A DNA stretch of 32,529 bases from positions 1 through 32,529 of the forward strand of contig JAPEVF010000515.1 in assembly GCA_029747585.1 (NCBI GenBank), written 5' to 3'. This DNA comes from Pleurotus djamor. Taxonomy: Eukaryota; Basidiomycota; Agaricomycetes; Agaricales; Pleurotaceae. Position numbers and translations under genes: made by a program. The notes beneath the pieces were generated by a model, which was given only the letters and a program-made list of their open reading frames with translations, made no database searches and had not been told where the DNA came from. Positions 19,538 through 30,309 of the stretch are shown here, piece by piece. Position 1 is the first letter of the stretch. Every line of letters starts with the position of its first letter.

Positions 19538-21136
19538 TTACAGCGAGCGACAGAAAAAATAATGTAATAGGACTCGATATGGGGAATTGGACACAAGGTC
19601 ATCCCTCAAGGGGCTGAACAAGGATTTCTTTGCCCTGTTCCGTTCACAAAGGTACGGTCTGTATGGATCCCTATCAAATGTCTTAGGGTTGATAACTTCA
19701 GGCTGTGAGGATTAAGGTAGCACACAGTCAGAACTGTGCCTATGGGCTATGCAAGTGACTTACATTGCCAAAACATTTGTGTTTACATGTGCAGTTGTCG
19801 TCTTGGCAAAATGCCTTGAAATGACAACCCATGCACTGTTCAAATGAACTGCGAATTTGTGCTCCATACCGGGTGCGAATGTATCCTTGCTGAGGGCCAT
19901 CAATGCTTTTTATGCCAGCGAATTCCTGGATGTTTTGGGGACTTGGTAAAGGCAAAGATGTGAAGAGGATATAGGTCATCAATAAACTTCTTGTTTTGAG
20001 ATGGAGAATTGTTGGTTGGCCTTGAATGGCTTGATGATGCCTGCAGAACTGCGACTTCAACGGATTCTGAAGGAGGACGAATCCATCGGTTGGTAACTAA
20101 ATACAGTTGTTGATCTTGGTACGTGCGTAATTGTTGCGTGTGGGATGATAGACGTACATGGAGAGCAGGAACCAGGGAAATATAATTTCGACCACAGGCA
20201 TGACGGAGTCGATCCAGAGCCCTATCTTCGCCTTCGCCATAATGCGGAGGGAGGCATACATTAAGGAGCGAGACCAATGAATACGCAGCATCTTCGGGGC
20301 GAGATGTGTAACGGTTTCGAGCCCACATCAGCACATCTCCCAACCTTGAAGTGGAGGGGGTGAAAGTGACGTCGAGGAATTCGCGGTCAACGCCTAATGC
20401 ACAATGGGTAGATGTGGTAGAGGATATTAGCCGTCAGTGATCTGTGTGGTACTGAACCGGGAAACATAGGCTCACCAGCAGCCTCAGCAATACTCTCTCT
20501 CAGCGACTTCCTCACAACTCCGTTGGCATGGTCATTGGTCTCCTTGTTAGATATAGGAGTCCACAACCACGGTCCGCTATCTCGATCAACATCAAAGTTG
20601 AGCTGGGACACCCGAGTCCAGTCTCTATAGTAGAAGGCCATACGTCGAGGCGCCAATAGTTCTTGTAATGTCCATCCACGGGTGAACCACGAGGACGAAG
20701 GGAAGGACTCGCTGTCACAAGCATCGGCAAGGTACACAATGCAAACATGGGCGGACTTATACCACCAATACATAGACTGGATAGAGGTCTCGAGTTCAGT
20801 AGCATCGTCCCTGTTGATGCATGCACTATCCATCCAGACATATCGGCATTCGTATTTGGTTCGAGCCACTTCGCAGAACTTCTCAAATTTCTGATTGGAC
20901 GTTGGACAGGAACCATAGTTGAGAAGCTGATTGAACGTCAGCTCGTTCTCCTCATCCCAACGGTGAGAGAGGATGGCATATTTTGTGCACCAGTCAACAT
21001 CCGTGATGAAACAGCGCGTCTCCGTATCAAACAAACGCGTTGGACGCTGTGTGGTCAGAAACAGTGGCAGTCAGACAAGGGACTAGTAGCCAGGGGGCAG
21101 GATAAGTAGGATGCTCACCTTTAGGCGGTCAACCAT
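19538..21136 (-). CDS. HET-domain protein B (heterokaryon incompatibility type)
   Basis: Five exons on the minus strand: 21136-21119, 21046-20476, 20393-20158, 20066-19764 and 19702-19538, giving 430 residues. The GT-AG introns (72, 82, 91 and 61 nt) have the same phases as in HET A. HET motifs: YAILSHRWD at 29-37, YVWMDSACINRDD near 75-87 and WFTRGWTLQELLAP near 126-139. The follow-on block is TSRPEDAAYSLVSLLNV then YGEGEDRA. The fourth exon ends in a Cys cluster (CMGCHFKAFCQDDNCTC). The last exon (EVINPKTFDRDPYRPYLCER) is longer than in A because of indels. Exon 1 codes only MVDRLK. The GTACGT donor at the end of exon 3 replaces GTATGT of A, so the site is kept although the bases differ. 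The role in incompatibility is inferred from the family. Confidence 0.85.
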
Positions 21137-21449
21137 GGTGAGTGAGTGGGAGAGAGAGCGTTGAACAGGCGTTCCGGGGGTGGTACTGGAGACGCCTGTA
21201 TATTAGATGTCTTGCCACGCTGTAGGCACGCTGCCTATGTGCCCGGGTAATGGGCAAGCGTGATTGATCTCGATCAGCCATGAGCTGGACAGGTTGACCA
21301 GAAGCCACCATAATACATCTGGTGAGCACTGGGCTATGGATTGGTTTCAAGAAGGGAAAAGGGTACCGAAACGATGGGCTAAAGGAATGATGATAGCCTA
21401 TCAAACACACAAATCTGGGTTACAGTCGACACAACGAGGGAAATACAGA

Positions 21450-21690
21450 CAAGATCTAGATGAAGGTGCGAAGCATTTGCTCAAGTTCATGTGGGCTATA
21501 AGTAATCAACCAGATAAACAAGACATGGCGGAAGGGCGAAGAACCATGACCTGAGATGCAGCGAGGTCAAGACCTCTTCCCGGGTTCAATGATTCCGAAT
21601 CAGAGTTCGTGAGCGGCTAGTTGTACGGCTTCAACGGCAAAGGCGTGGGTGCCAGCACCAGGATCGCCAACTGCGATTTGGGATGAACAA
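21450..21690 (-). pseudogene. Broken copy of the small ORF upstream of HET gene A
   Basis: The minus strand aligns with 5230-4990 upstream of HET A, including the acceptor-like end before the exon. After about 23 codons (GAGTHAFAVEAVQLAAHEL) a TGA occurs, followed by an insertion of about 30 bp and frame changes. The hydrophobic segment seen in copy A is not open here. So the duplication carried the HET upstream region too, and at least one copy of this ORF has decayed. Confidence 0.45.
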
Positions 21691-21699
21691 GCGGTGTTA

Positions 21700-22130
21700 G
21701 CTGTACGATGACATTGCGCGAAGCTTTCTCTCGCATGAGACCCTCACAGATAGCGAGCGAGTTCTGAGCGCAAGAAGACGACTATGATGATGAGGCATAT
21801 CAGGCATCCTGAAAACGAAGGTATGATATAGACGGAGCATCACCCCTCCTCGATTCCTTTCCTCTTCATCGTTTGTCTTCCTTCCCCTTGTTCATCCTCA
21901 TCTAATTCGTCCGGAGACAGTACCGCGCTAGAGGGCGACACAGGATGCAGGACCATCATGGTCAAGAACGCCAGGTGTAGCCATTGTAAGCTCATACGTC
22001 CGGGAAGGGTTCACCGTGCGGCTTCTCGAACAGCGCAGCCAGCACTAGCACCGTTACGACCTACACCGACAACGGCGGGGGTCATTCACACCCATCCCGT
22101 CATCTTCGCTGTCTTCATCGTCATTTCCGG
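21700..22130. other. Intergenic DNA, nothing recognised
   Basis: Pyrimidine-rich plus strand with short frames only. A plus-strand ORF at 21958-22164 has no splice context and no homolog in the window. I see no feature to report. Confidence 0.4.
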
Positions 22131-22134
22131 CACA

Positions 22135-23160
22135 TCACCAACCAGCTACCAGAAGCCGCGATAATGGGTCGACTGATGGGACTGATGGGACATTGAGGTG
22201 TTGAGTAGCTGGGGTATTGGTGGCTCTAATGAGGTATGTATGTCTGCTGGAATCCTGGAAGGTGTTCACAGAGGGGCGTCGAGGTTGAAGGCGACGACAA
22301 AGATGAAGGAAGCGCAGGAGGAGGGCGAAAATTGAGGTGATGATGATGCCTCCGACCTCCGCGACATGCAATGGTATGATGTGGCGCCGATGGGGAACCT
22401 CATACATCTTCCCCTTCATCCTCTTCCTCATCCTTTTAATCGTCTGCATTCAATTTCTTTCCTTCTGTCCAGCTTCTCCACCATCTTCATCTTCATCGTC
22501 CTCTCCAACCTTCCATACCCTGACTCAAACAACTTGTGTTCGAGCTTGAAGGAGCAAAACTGCGGCGGTAGGAGGCACCCGTAACTGTGGCAGATAATGA
22601 TCAAAGGAAAGGACCCGAAGCATAAAGACAGGGACGGGATCGTACTTACTGATGTACATATCAGCGTCAGGTCGAACACATTTGTAAAGGGTCCATTGAC
22701 CGAGCTGTCCACGACTGGTGTCAGTACCAGCGTCGTCGTAGGCGTGAACGAAGCCGGCAATATCAGCGTAAGGTTCACTGTTTCCAGAGCGAACCCCCGC
22801 CGACCACATTCCCCGGTCTCCCTTCATAAACATCTCCTTGTTTATCTTCTTCCATCGTTCCCCCTCCTCCTCGACAAACAGCACCTCTCCAAAAAGCAAT
22901 GACAGCCATGAGCCGGCCAAAGGCAGTGACGGCGGTGACGGTGGTGACCCTTTCATGCTTCTGGAGGATCGACAATGAGATGGTCCGTGTGACAGAAAAT
23001 ACATGGTAGGCTCCCATACAACGGGGACGACCTTGTAATCTGCGATCTTTTCGACTCGACGACGTGTAATGGGGGGATGTGTACCTGAATGTCCGTGGCA
23101 TCGTTGCGGTCGAACGGTATAGAGAAAAAGGGAGACGACGCTAGCAGAGGTCATGGTGTT
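22135..23160 (-). pseudogene. Membrane-family copy with a clear single helix and cytoplasmic-type tail
   Basis: Minus-strand pieces: an upstream segment SVVSLFLYTVRPQRCHGHS (about 23145-23085) before a gtacac site. Next is NLTLILPASFTPTTTLVL then NGPFTNVFDLTLICTS (about 22775-22650), ending in a good gtaagt donor. Then comes a membrane helix VGGIIITSIFALLLRFLHLC followed by RRLQPRRPS (about 22360-22275) and a polar tail. The order of an N-glycosylated beta-rich exoplasmic part, one helix, then a basic stop-transfer and tail is that of fungal single-pass surface proteins. Not all joins can be read and intermediate frames contain stops, so it may be a pseudogene. Confidence 0.4.
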
Positions 23161-23544
23161 GGTCGTAGTGGTGCTTGTTAAGGTCGCGGGGACGAATAGG
23201 GAGCCCGTCCTCCCGTCCTTCCAAGTCTACGCAGAGATGAAAGCCGCAAAAGCGAAAGCTACCCGGTCGTCCACCTCAAGCGATGACGATAATGCCGTAG
23301 CACTTGAAGGGAAGGAGGTAGTAGCTTCCGGTCCGCCGTAGGTGTGTTCGTCGTCTGAGTCATCCCCAGTTCCTGCGACACATTCCTATCCTCCCGATCC
23401 AATTTCTCCACCAACTTCATCGTCTTCATCGTCTTCGCTTCCAGCGCGAACCTCACCAACCATTCCCTTCCCCTCCCTACCCATGTTCATCCTCCTCTTT
23501 CCCATCCTCAGCTTCCTCCGTCGACCATCGTTCTTGACGCGGAC

Positions 23545-24130
23545 GTTCCACGAATCCGACCACCACCCCACAGAGACCATCCACACTGTATCCATGCTCC
23601 AGCGACGGCGGTGATGGTGCTTGGGTACTTCTCGGGGACCAGTAATGTGAAGAGTTCGTAATGGTGGAGAGGGGACCGTATGACGGCGACGATCTCCTCG
23701 TCTGCCTGAATGAGTGCGGTTCGGTAGGGTGCTGGCGACGTGACCGTCCACGATGAAGTTGATGGGGATGGTAGCGATAAAAGCGGTAGATTTGGCCGTG
23801 ATCGCAGTCGCAGTCGCTAGCAGAGATCAAGTCCAACTTCCATCCATTCCATCCATTGAACTCAACACCTCCGAAACCGATCGAAATCCAACGTTCGAGC
23901 TACTCGGCTACTCGTATAGGCGACGTTCGGGAAGGAACGACACGGAGCATGCGTTAAGAACGGTGGCAGCCCGGGTGTGTATTTGCCATCTTCGCATGTG
24001 AGTGGCGGATATCGGGGTACTTGAGGTCGGATAACCTGGAGCGACTCGAGTCAGCGGGGACGATGGAGGGAAGGATGACAGGGAGCAGGGCGAAGGGTGG
24101 AGAAAGGAAGAGGGAATATGAAAAAAAAGA
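23545..24130 (-). repeat. Tandem unit 1 of the membrane-family array
   Basis: This segment recurs about 600 bp further right at 24145-24740. The stretch from 23758 (GTTGATGGGGATGGTAGCGA) to about 23870 is nearly identical to that from 24358, and the rest is similar with small indels. On the minus strand it holds a Thr/Ala-rich stalk-like segment and an exon end before gtaagt at about 24135, plus an intron-like pyrimidine tract. It is a decayed copy of the D2-type sequence at 14-15 kb. Confidence 0.75.
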
Positions 24131-24144
24131 CTTACCATTGTGCC

Positions 24145-24740
24145 AGTAGTCCGACCACAACGCCACACAGAGACCATCCACACTATAGCCATGCTCCAGC
24201 GACGGCGGTGGTACGTGTGTGCTGCTCGGGGACCAATTACGGGATGGCTTCGATATAAAGGACTCGCGTGCAAACCGGGATACACGACGGTGATCTCCTC
24301 ATTTTCTTGACTGAATGCCATTCGATGGGGTGGTAGCGACGTGACCGTCCGCGGTTAAGTTGATGGGGATGGTAGCGATAAAAGCGGTAGATTTGGCCGT
24401 GATCGCAGTCGCAGTCGCTAGCAGAGATCAGGACCAACTTCCATCCATTCCATCCATTGAACTCAACACCTCTGAAACTGCTTGAAATCCAATAATCAAG
24501 CTACTCGTACAGGCGACGTTCGGGAAGAGACGACTTAGAGCATGCGGTAGGGTAGGAATGTTGGCAGCCCGGGTGCGTATTTGCGATCTTTGAATTTGAG
24601 TGGCGGATATCGGGGTACTTGAGGTCAGATGATCTAGAGGGGTTTGAGTCAGCGGGGACGATGGAGGGAAGGATGACAGGGAACAGGGCGAAGGGTGGAG
24701 AAAGGAAGAGGGAAGGAAGGAAGATATGAATAAAAGACTT
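24145..24740 (-). repeat. Tandem unit 2 of the membrane-family array
   Basis: Second copy of the roughly 600-bp unit. Minus-strand pieces include DLKYPDIRHSNSKIANTHPG after a CTCTAG acceptor (about 24636), a stalk TATAITAKSTAFIATIPINL (about 24425-24360), and an exon end with a gtaagt donor at its left border. The pyrimidine tract 24740-24640 is flanked by gtaagt and ctctag, so it behaves as an intron of about 100 nt. Both units have frame changes relative to D2. Confidence 0.7.
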
Positions 24741-25160
24741 ACCTATACCAATTACCCGATAACTCAAAACTCGGTAAAAGCGCAGAAAATTCACCCCACA
24801 ACAGCCGAAACCACCACTAGAGCCATGGGGGACATGCTCTTGGATAGCAGCCCCATTGGCACGGATATGGACACCAAAACCAGTACCACCAACACCAGTA
24901 CCACGATCTGAGCGAAGACTCCAATATTCCTGATCAATGAATTCCATGATCGACGTAAACATCCGAACGCCCATCTTGAGGAGGGAGGAGAGAGATGGTC
25001 TGTGGGAAACGCAACAGCGGAGGGTTGGAACACCGGAAGCTTGAGAAGACGGAGAGAGGGAGGGAGGCAGTTGCCAGTTGGTATGCGAGCGCTTGATGTG
25101 TATGTGGTCTGTGCGTAGAAAAGATGAACTTGTGTTCTGCCTATCCTCTCTGCCCACTTT
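24741..25160 (-). pseudogene. D1-type C-terminal exon copy
   Basis: The minus strand carries GVFAQIVVLVLVVLVLVSI followed by PMGLLSKSMSPMALVVVSAV and TGA near 24790. It aligns with the C-terminal exon of D1 (VFAQVLLVSVLVLMLGLLS) in the same frame, and both stop at about the same place. Upstream, a segment at about 25150-25080 (FLRTDHIHIKRS) resembles the short exon near 15450. The rest of the gene is not seen, so it looks like a truncated copy. Confidence 0.45.
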
Positions 25161-25289
25161 TTCCCGTCAACCGTGGCATCTTCATCGTCTTCGTCATTTC
25201 CAGAACTAACCTCCCCTGTGCCTTCCCCTCGTACCCATCCTACTCATCCCATCCTCCAGCGTTCCTCTGCCCTTCAAGAACCTAATCAC

Positions 25290-25887
25290 CACTCCACAAA
25301 AGCGAACGTGCGCGCTCGGACATAGCACGACGGCCATGCGCTAGAGGACGGCAGCGACTGCGAAGATACTTGGGTGCTGCTTGGAGACCAATGACGCGAT
25401 GGCTATAGGACGGTGACGGTCTCTTCATGGTCTCGACTCTATGCCGTTCGATGGGGTGAACGTCCTCGGCGACGTTGGCGTCAGGATAGGGAGGAAAGCA
25501 GTGGTGGTGACGGTGGTGTAAAAGGACACGATCGTGGTCGTGGTCGTGGTGGTTATCGCGGCCGAAAGCAGGGAGCTCATCTCCCTACCTCCCATCCCAC
25601 CGCATCATCCATCAACGTCGCCACCTCCGGAAATCAGGTGGTCCCGTATTCGACCGACTGGTACAAGCAACGTTCGGGATGGATTGACTTGATGCGCGTG
25701 GTAGAGATGTTCGTAGACAAGGTGCGTATTTGCCGCGGTGGAATTTGAGCGATGGACATACGATATTGGGATACTCAAGTTCGAATGGACTAGAGCGGTT
25801 TGAGTCAGCGGGGAGAATGGAGGGGAGGATGACAGGGAAGAGAGCGAATGGTGGAGAGAGGAGTACGTGTGGAAGAGAACAAGGTGC
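25290..25887 (-). repeat. Third D2-type unit, ending at the F-box breakpoint
   Basis: This segment aligns with 23545-24130, 24145-24740 and 14150-15090. The minus-strand stalk ITTTTTTTIVSFYTTVTTTA (about 25560-25500) and the RGKYAPCLRTSLPRASSQSI segment (about 25740-25680) match D2. Its right end, GGGAACAAGGTGC in D2 (about 15080-15092) and GAGAACAAGGTGC here (25875-25887), runs straight into F-box coding sequence, marking a sharp junction. Confidence 0.65.
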
Positions 25888-27060
25888 GTCTCCCAAATCT
25901 TCCTCCTACTATCGCGCGAAAATCATTATGATGACCATCTCCACATTTGCCTAGTCTGCAAATCGTGGCTTCCAAGTGCTCGAGCTGCGCTCTATCGATC
26001 CGTCAACCTTTCCGCTTATGAAACCTTTGATTTCGCCCGAACAATCGAAGCGAATCAAGCATTTGCAGCGCTTGTCAGACATCTCACGATCCATCGCACA
26101 ACCATCTTGTCGGAAGCTGGGATTCTTAAAATTCTGCCTGTATTATCGCACCACCACAATACACTCCAGTCGCTCACCCTTCACGCTTCGTCCATCATCG
26201 AGCCCAGCCATCACGCTGAAATCGTCAAATCGCTTCCCTTTCTCCGACACCTTGCTGTTGACACCTGTCTCTTCGAGAGTATACACGCGATGAAACGATT
26301 CATTTCCTCCTTCCATCATCTGCATCACTTGGATGTTAACCAAGAGTTTGGCGGAGACTCTAAAGATGAATGGTACACCGAAGCAACTTCAGGCATCTCC
26401 TCTGAGCTTCCTCCCGCCATTCGGAGCCTTGAATTTAATATCAATGGTCCTACGACGCTAGGAGACCTCCTGGAATGGCTACATCAGCGACCAGGTACTG
26501 CCCTGCCCATTCAACACTTCTCTGTCCAAATGGGAACGGAGCATCATGGACCATTACTCAGATCTCTCTTGCGATCATTTGGTATGGAGCTCACATCTCT
26601 GAACTTGGAATATAGTTGGCCGACTGGTAAGTGAACACCACCCGGCCCTCGAGATTACCCCTCATCCTGATTTCTTACACACATCTTAGGACTACCGATG
26701 ATCGACCTCAGCGCAAATACTTGTTTGCGCTCCCTGTCAATCACGCTCGAACTCGCCAATCAAGACGCTGACCAGATGAAAGAGCATTTCTCCACGATCA
26801 TCAGCACACTTTCATCGCAATCGCTACAAACTGTGCGGTTTAACGTCAAGATCCGCAGGCCTGCTTGCCCTCAGGATGATTTCATGGACTGGGGTGTGTT
26901 GGATGAAGCAGCGGGAAACGCGCACATATGGGTCACCATTCAGTGTAGTCGGAAGAAGAAGATGAAGATTGAGGGGGTGAAAGAAGATATCACCCGTCAA
27001 ATGCCTCTGCATCGTGCCCAGGGCAAGCTAGAGTGTACAGTATCGATAGTTTGTCGTTAA
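25888..27060 (+). pseudogene. 5'-truncated F-box/LRR-like gene
   Basis: Two exons on the plus strand: 25888-26626 and 26690-27060, joined by a 63-nt GT-AG intron in phase 1, the same place as in the intact paralogs. Homology begins at SQIFLLLSRENHYDDHLHIC, that is, inside the F-box. The first 20 or so residues present in the paralogs (AASTITEP then KLPSEIL) are missing and repeat DNA lies in their place. No in-frame ATG exists between the stop at 25801 and the homologous region, so a normal product is unlikely. Downstream, LCLVCKSWL-type and LYRSV motifs, leucine-rich segments and the C-terminal FMDWGVLDEAAGNAH are intact to the stop at 27060. It could still be expressed from a new upstream exon. 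Confidence 0.7.
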
Positions 27061-27323
27061 CGGTTCGTTTGCTCCTAACCTCGAACGGGCCCTTTGTAAG
27101 TTCGAAGTATTATGAATTCGAGCAGCAGTCACGCTTACGGTATACGCTACGCGAGTCCCTCGTCTTTACCCCGGGGATGGCTCTTCGTTCTGAGGCATTG
27201 GCGAGCAAGCTACTTGAGTAAACGTCTCAGGTTACACATATTTTCAACGCTCCTGGATGACCCTATTTCGTGCCAACGCGCGATTATCGATCGTGCCTTC
27301 TTAGTTTCCTACCAACAACTTGA

Positions 27324-28547
27324 ATGGACGCCGCATCGACCATCACCGAACCCGGAGCAGTATCTAAACTTCCATCAGAAATCCTCTCACATATCTTTCT
27401 TTACCTATCAGGGGGAATCCGTCCATATGACATTATTCGTCTCTGTCAAGTCTGCAGAGCTTGGCTCCCCGTCGCACAGACGATCCTATACCGATCTGTG
27501 ACGATATACAATTCGAAGATCCGTGTGTTCACCAGATCTATGGAGGAGAACGAATGTCTCGCACCACTCATCAAGCATCTCGCTCTTGATCGTAGTAACA
27601 CCCAGACAGATTGGCTATATATCAACAGAATCCTCCGCGTGTTATCGCCTCATGAGGCACTCCGCTCGTTCCACCTTCCTGCGACTACGCGCATCAGTCC
27701 CAAAGATATTGAAGTTATCCAATCGGTATCATTGCTTTCCTTCCTCGGCCATCTTGACGTCGATATCAACATCTTCCCAAGTTTACACGCGATTAAACAA
27801 TTCATCGCATCCTTTCCCCAGATACACACCCTCGATGTCAATGACGAGTTTGGTCGAGCCGTGGAGGGAGAGTGGCTTGATGAATCGGCCTCGGATGCGC
27901 CGATAGAATTTCCACCGTCCATTCGGACACTGGGATATCACCTTGGTGCTCGCCAATTCCTGGAAGCGTTCCTGCGGTGGGTACCTTGCCATCCAGAGGG
28001 TATCCAAAGCTTCGCTGTCACAATCAGTCCCTGGAATGATCAAGCACCGCTAGGACTGACATTGCGGTCGTTTGGATCCGCGCTCAGGGCTCTGAGATTA
28101 GTCTATTCGTGGCGGGCTGGTGCGTGAACAGCCTATACTCGACTAACAAATCACGGTAGTGCTTACTCGAGCTTATACACGCTTCTAGAACTCCCCAGCA
28201 TTGACCTTTGTGAAAACACAAATCTACACTCCCTAATGATTACCGTCGAACCGCATGATCAACTCGCCGCCACCATGAAAGAGTATCTTTCTACCGTCCT
28301 CAAATCAATATCGTCGACGTTATTGGAAATCGTGGAGTTCAATCTTGAACTCGACAGCTCGATGTCCCCTCGCTATGATTTCATGGATTGGGGAGCTCTG
28401 GATCAGGCTACAGGGAGTGCATATATTCGAGTCTCCGTGCTGTGTAGGGAGACGAGTCAAATAGCTGGCGTAGAGGAAGGAATCGTGGGTCAGATGCCTC
28501 AGCATCGTGGAAAGCTCTCTTGTAGCGTATCGGCCGCTTTCGCATGA
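27324..28547 (+). CDS. F-box/LRR-like protein 1
   Basis: Two exons on the plus strand: 27324-28119 and 28189-28547, joined by a 69-nt intron (GTGCGT donor, CTTCTAG acceptor, phase 1), giving 384 residues. The start is fixed by the shared N-terminus with the neighbour (AASTITEP here, AASTVTQP there). The F-box spans about residues 13-58: KLPSEILSHIFLYL, then RLCQVCRAWLPVAQTILYRS. The rest is a series of leucine-rich segments (HLDVDINIFPSLHAIKQFI, IHTLDVND) and ends with FMDWGALDQATG. F-box proteins recruit substrates to SCF ubiquitin ligases through Skp1; this protein's target is unknown. Its stop lies 132 bp from that of the convergent gene at 28680. Length and style match the large F-box families of Agaricomycetes. 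Confidence 0.85.
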
Positions 28548-28679
28548 TTACGCGATTGAAGGCCAAATCTTGAAAGTTCCATGTCTACACATCATCGAAT
28601 CACAAAGCGTAAGAATGGGTCTTCACAGTATCTTCAGAATCGGAAAGGCAAGTCTACAAAGTCATGGACAAGTGGGAGG

Positions 28680-29898
28680 TCATGGGAAAGTGGACGATAT
28701 GAAAAACTGGAAACGGCGCTGCCCAAGATGCTGGGGCATCTGAGCAGTGATTGTCTTTTCTAAACCCACTATCGTACGCCTATAACTACACGACACAAAA
28801 ATTTGGACAATTGCGCTCCCCGCAGCTTTATCCAACAAACCCCAGTCCATGAAATCATATCCACGGGATAGCATGAAGACGTCAAACTCCACGCATGCTA
28901 ATGATGGCGACGCAAGCGTTCTGAACAGCGTTGAAAAGTACACTTTCATTCCGCGGGCGTATTCTGCCAAGAACGCCGTCGTAATCACGAGGGAGCGTAG
29001 ATTTGTATTGGCACTGAGGTCGAGGAATGGTGGCTCTAAAAATGTGTGTGCGCGTTTGAGCACAGATTGTCAGAGGTGTCTGTTGGGAGAACATACGGGT
29101 TGGGCCTTGACAAATCAATCTCAGAGAGGTAAGCACTGTCCCGAATGAGCGCAACGTAGATCCTAGCATTGGTCCACGGTTTGAATTCCTGATCGTGACA
29201 GTGAAGCTTTGAATCTGGTCCTGATAACGAGGTATCCACTGCAGGCAGGCGTCCAGCAATTGTTGAGAAACGATACAATACCCAAGGGTACGAATGGTGG
29301 GTGGAAACGGGATTGGTACATCCGAAGCGGGTTCCTTGAACCACCCATCCGCCATTTTTGGATTGCATCGATTGGTAATGTTTAAGGTGTGTAGATTGGC
29401 GAAAGATGTGATAAATCGTTTCATGGCGGGTAAATTTTCGAAGAAATCGACGTCGACGTCGAGACGGCCGAGAAAGGACAGCAATGGAACTGATTTGATG
29501 AATTGAGTCCTCTCCTGCTTGATGTATTTAAAAAAAGGAATGGTTAATGAGAGGAGTGTTTGGTGCGGCGATAACACTTGAAGGATGTTGTGTACGGAAA
29601 CCCAATCCGACCGGTGACCCCAGGGACCGAGCTCAAGGGTGAGATGTTTGACCAGGGGTGCAAGATGGGCATTCTCCGCGATTGTGGTGACGAATTCGCG
29701 AATCGTCAAACTGAAAAGGGTGACGGATCGGTAAAGATTTGCTTGCGCGATGGGAAGCCACGATTTGCAGACGAGACAAAGCTGAATTACATCGCTTGGA
29801 TCGGCTGCATCGAATGGGTATGGAATGACTTGCGAGAGGACCTCTGGAGGAAGCTTGGATATCCCCGCTGGCTGAGTGACAGTCGACGCAGCGAGCAT
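28680..29898 (-). CDS. F-box/LRR-like protein 2
   Basis: Two exons on the minus strand: 29898-29097 and 29035-28680, joined by a 61-nt intron (GTATGT donor, TTTTTAG acceptor, phase 1), giving 385 residues. The F-box covers about residues 13-58 (KLPPEVLSQVIPYPF, then QLCLVCKSWLPIAQANLYRS). Leucine-rich segments follow (VPLLSFLGRLDVDVDFFENL, LHTLNI). The C-terminal exon has LDLSANTNLRSLVI and FMDWGLLDKAAG. It is a paralog of the convergent neighbour, with the same intron position and phase. The F-box core is a little less canonical, with PYPF where the other has LYLS. It probably acts as a substrate adaptor of SCF ligase; this is inferred from family only. Confidence 0.85.
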
Positions 29899-29899
29899 T

Positions 29900-30095
29900 A
29901 TTAAGTACGCGGAAACAAGTGGTGAGGGTACTAAGGAAAGGGAAGGTTAGCAATCGCCCGAAACAGGCGCTGATAAAGGGGACGACAATAAAGGGGTTGG
30001 ACGTTGAGTGTGGGATGCGTCAGTGGATGCTAGGAGTAATCGCTGGAGCTCAGATAGAAGATTCCCATAATCAACAATGTAGAGTGGTCTATACA
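29900..30095. other. Upstream region of F-box gene 2
   Basis: This holds the presumed promoter of the minus-strand F-box gene. I see no clear TATA box and no coding exon. Confidence 0.35.
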
Positions 30096-30308
30096 TTATA
30101 GAGAGAGGGAACATAGGAATTTATGCAACATTGATGGCGCGATGTTTTCCACATCGAATAAGGTATACCGAAAGCTCAGTAATCCGACCATATCCTTCAT
30201 CGAAACGAGGCGGTTGTTGACCTCAGTTAGCGCTGTCTTCAGCATCATAGAGTATTCAAACCGCCGATTTTGGACCAAGGATGTTCCAAATGGAAAAAGT
30301 GCCGACAT
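30096..30308 (-). CDS. Small ORF of unknown function
   Basis: An ATG-initiated minus-strand ORF of 70 residues (MSALFPFGTSLVQNRRFEYS, then KTALTEVNNRLVSMKDMVGL) has protein-like composition and an amphipathic middle. It has no homolog in the window and no clear splice signals. It could be the remaining exon of a larger gene or a chance frame. Confidence 0.25.
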   Translation of the reverse strand: MSALFPFGTSLVQNRRFEYSMMLKTALTEVNNRLVSMKDMVGLLSFRYTLFDVENIAPSMLHKFLCSLSL

Positions 30309-30309
30309 G

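Noticed and set aside
22428..23154. 209-codon minus-strand ORF as one continuous gene
   Set aside because: It crosses several donor and acceptor signals and an alternative frame gives a better protein-like segment (NLTLILPASF). I treat it as exons plus introns of a decayed copy.
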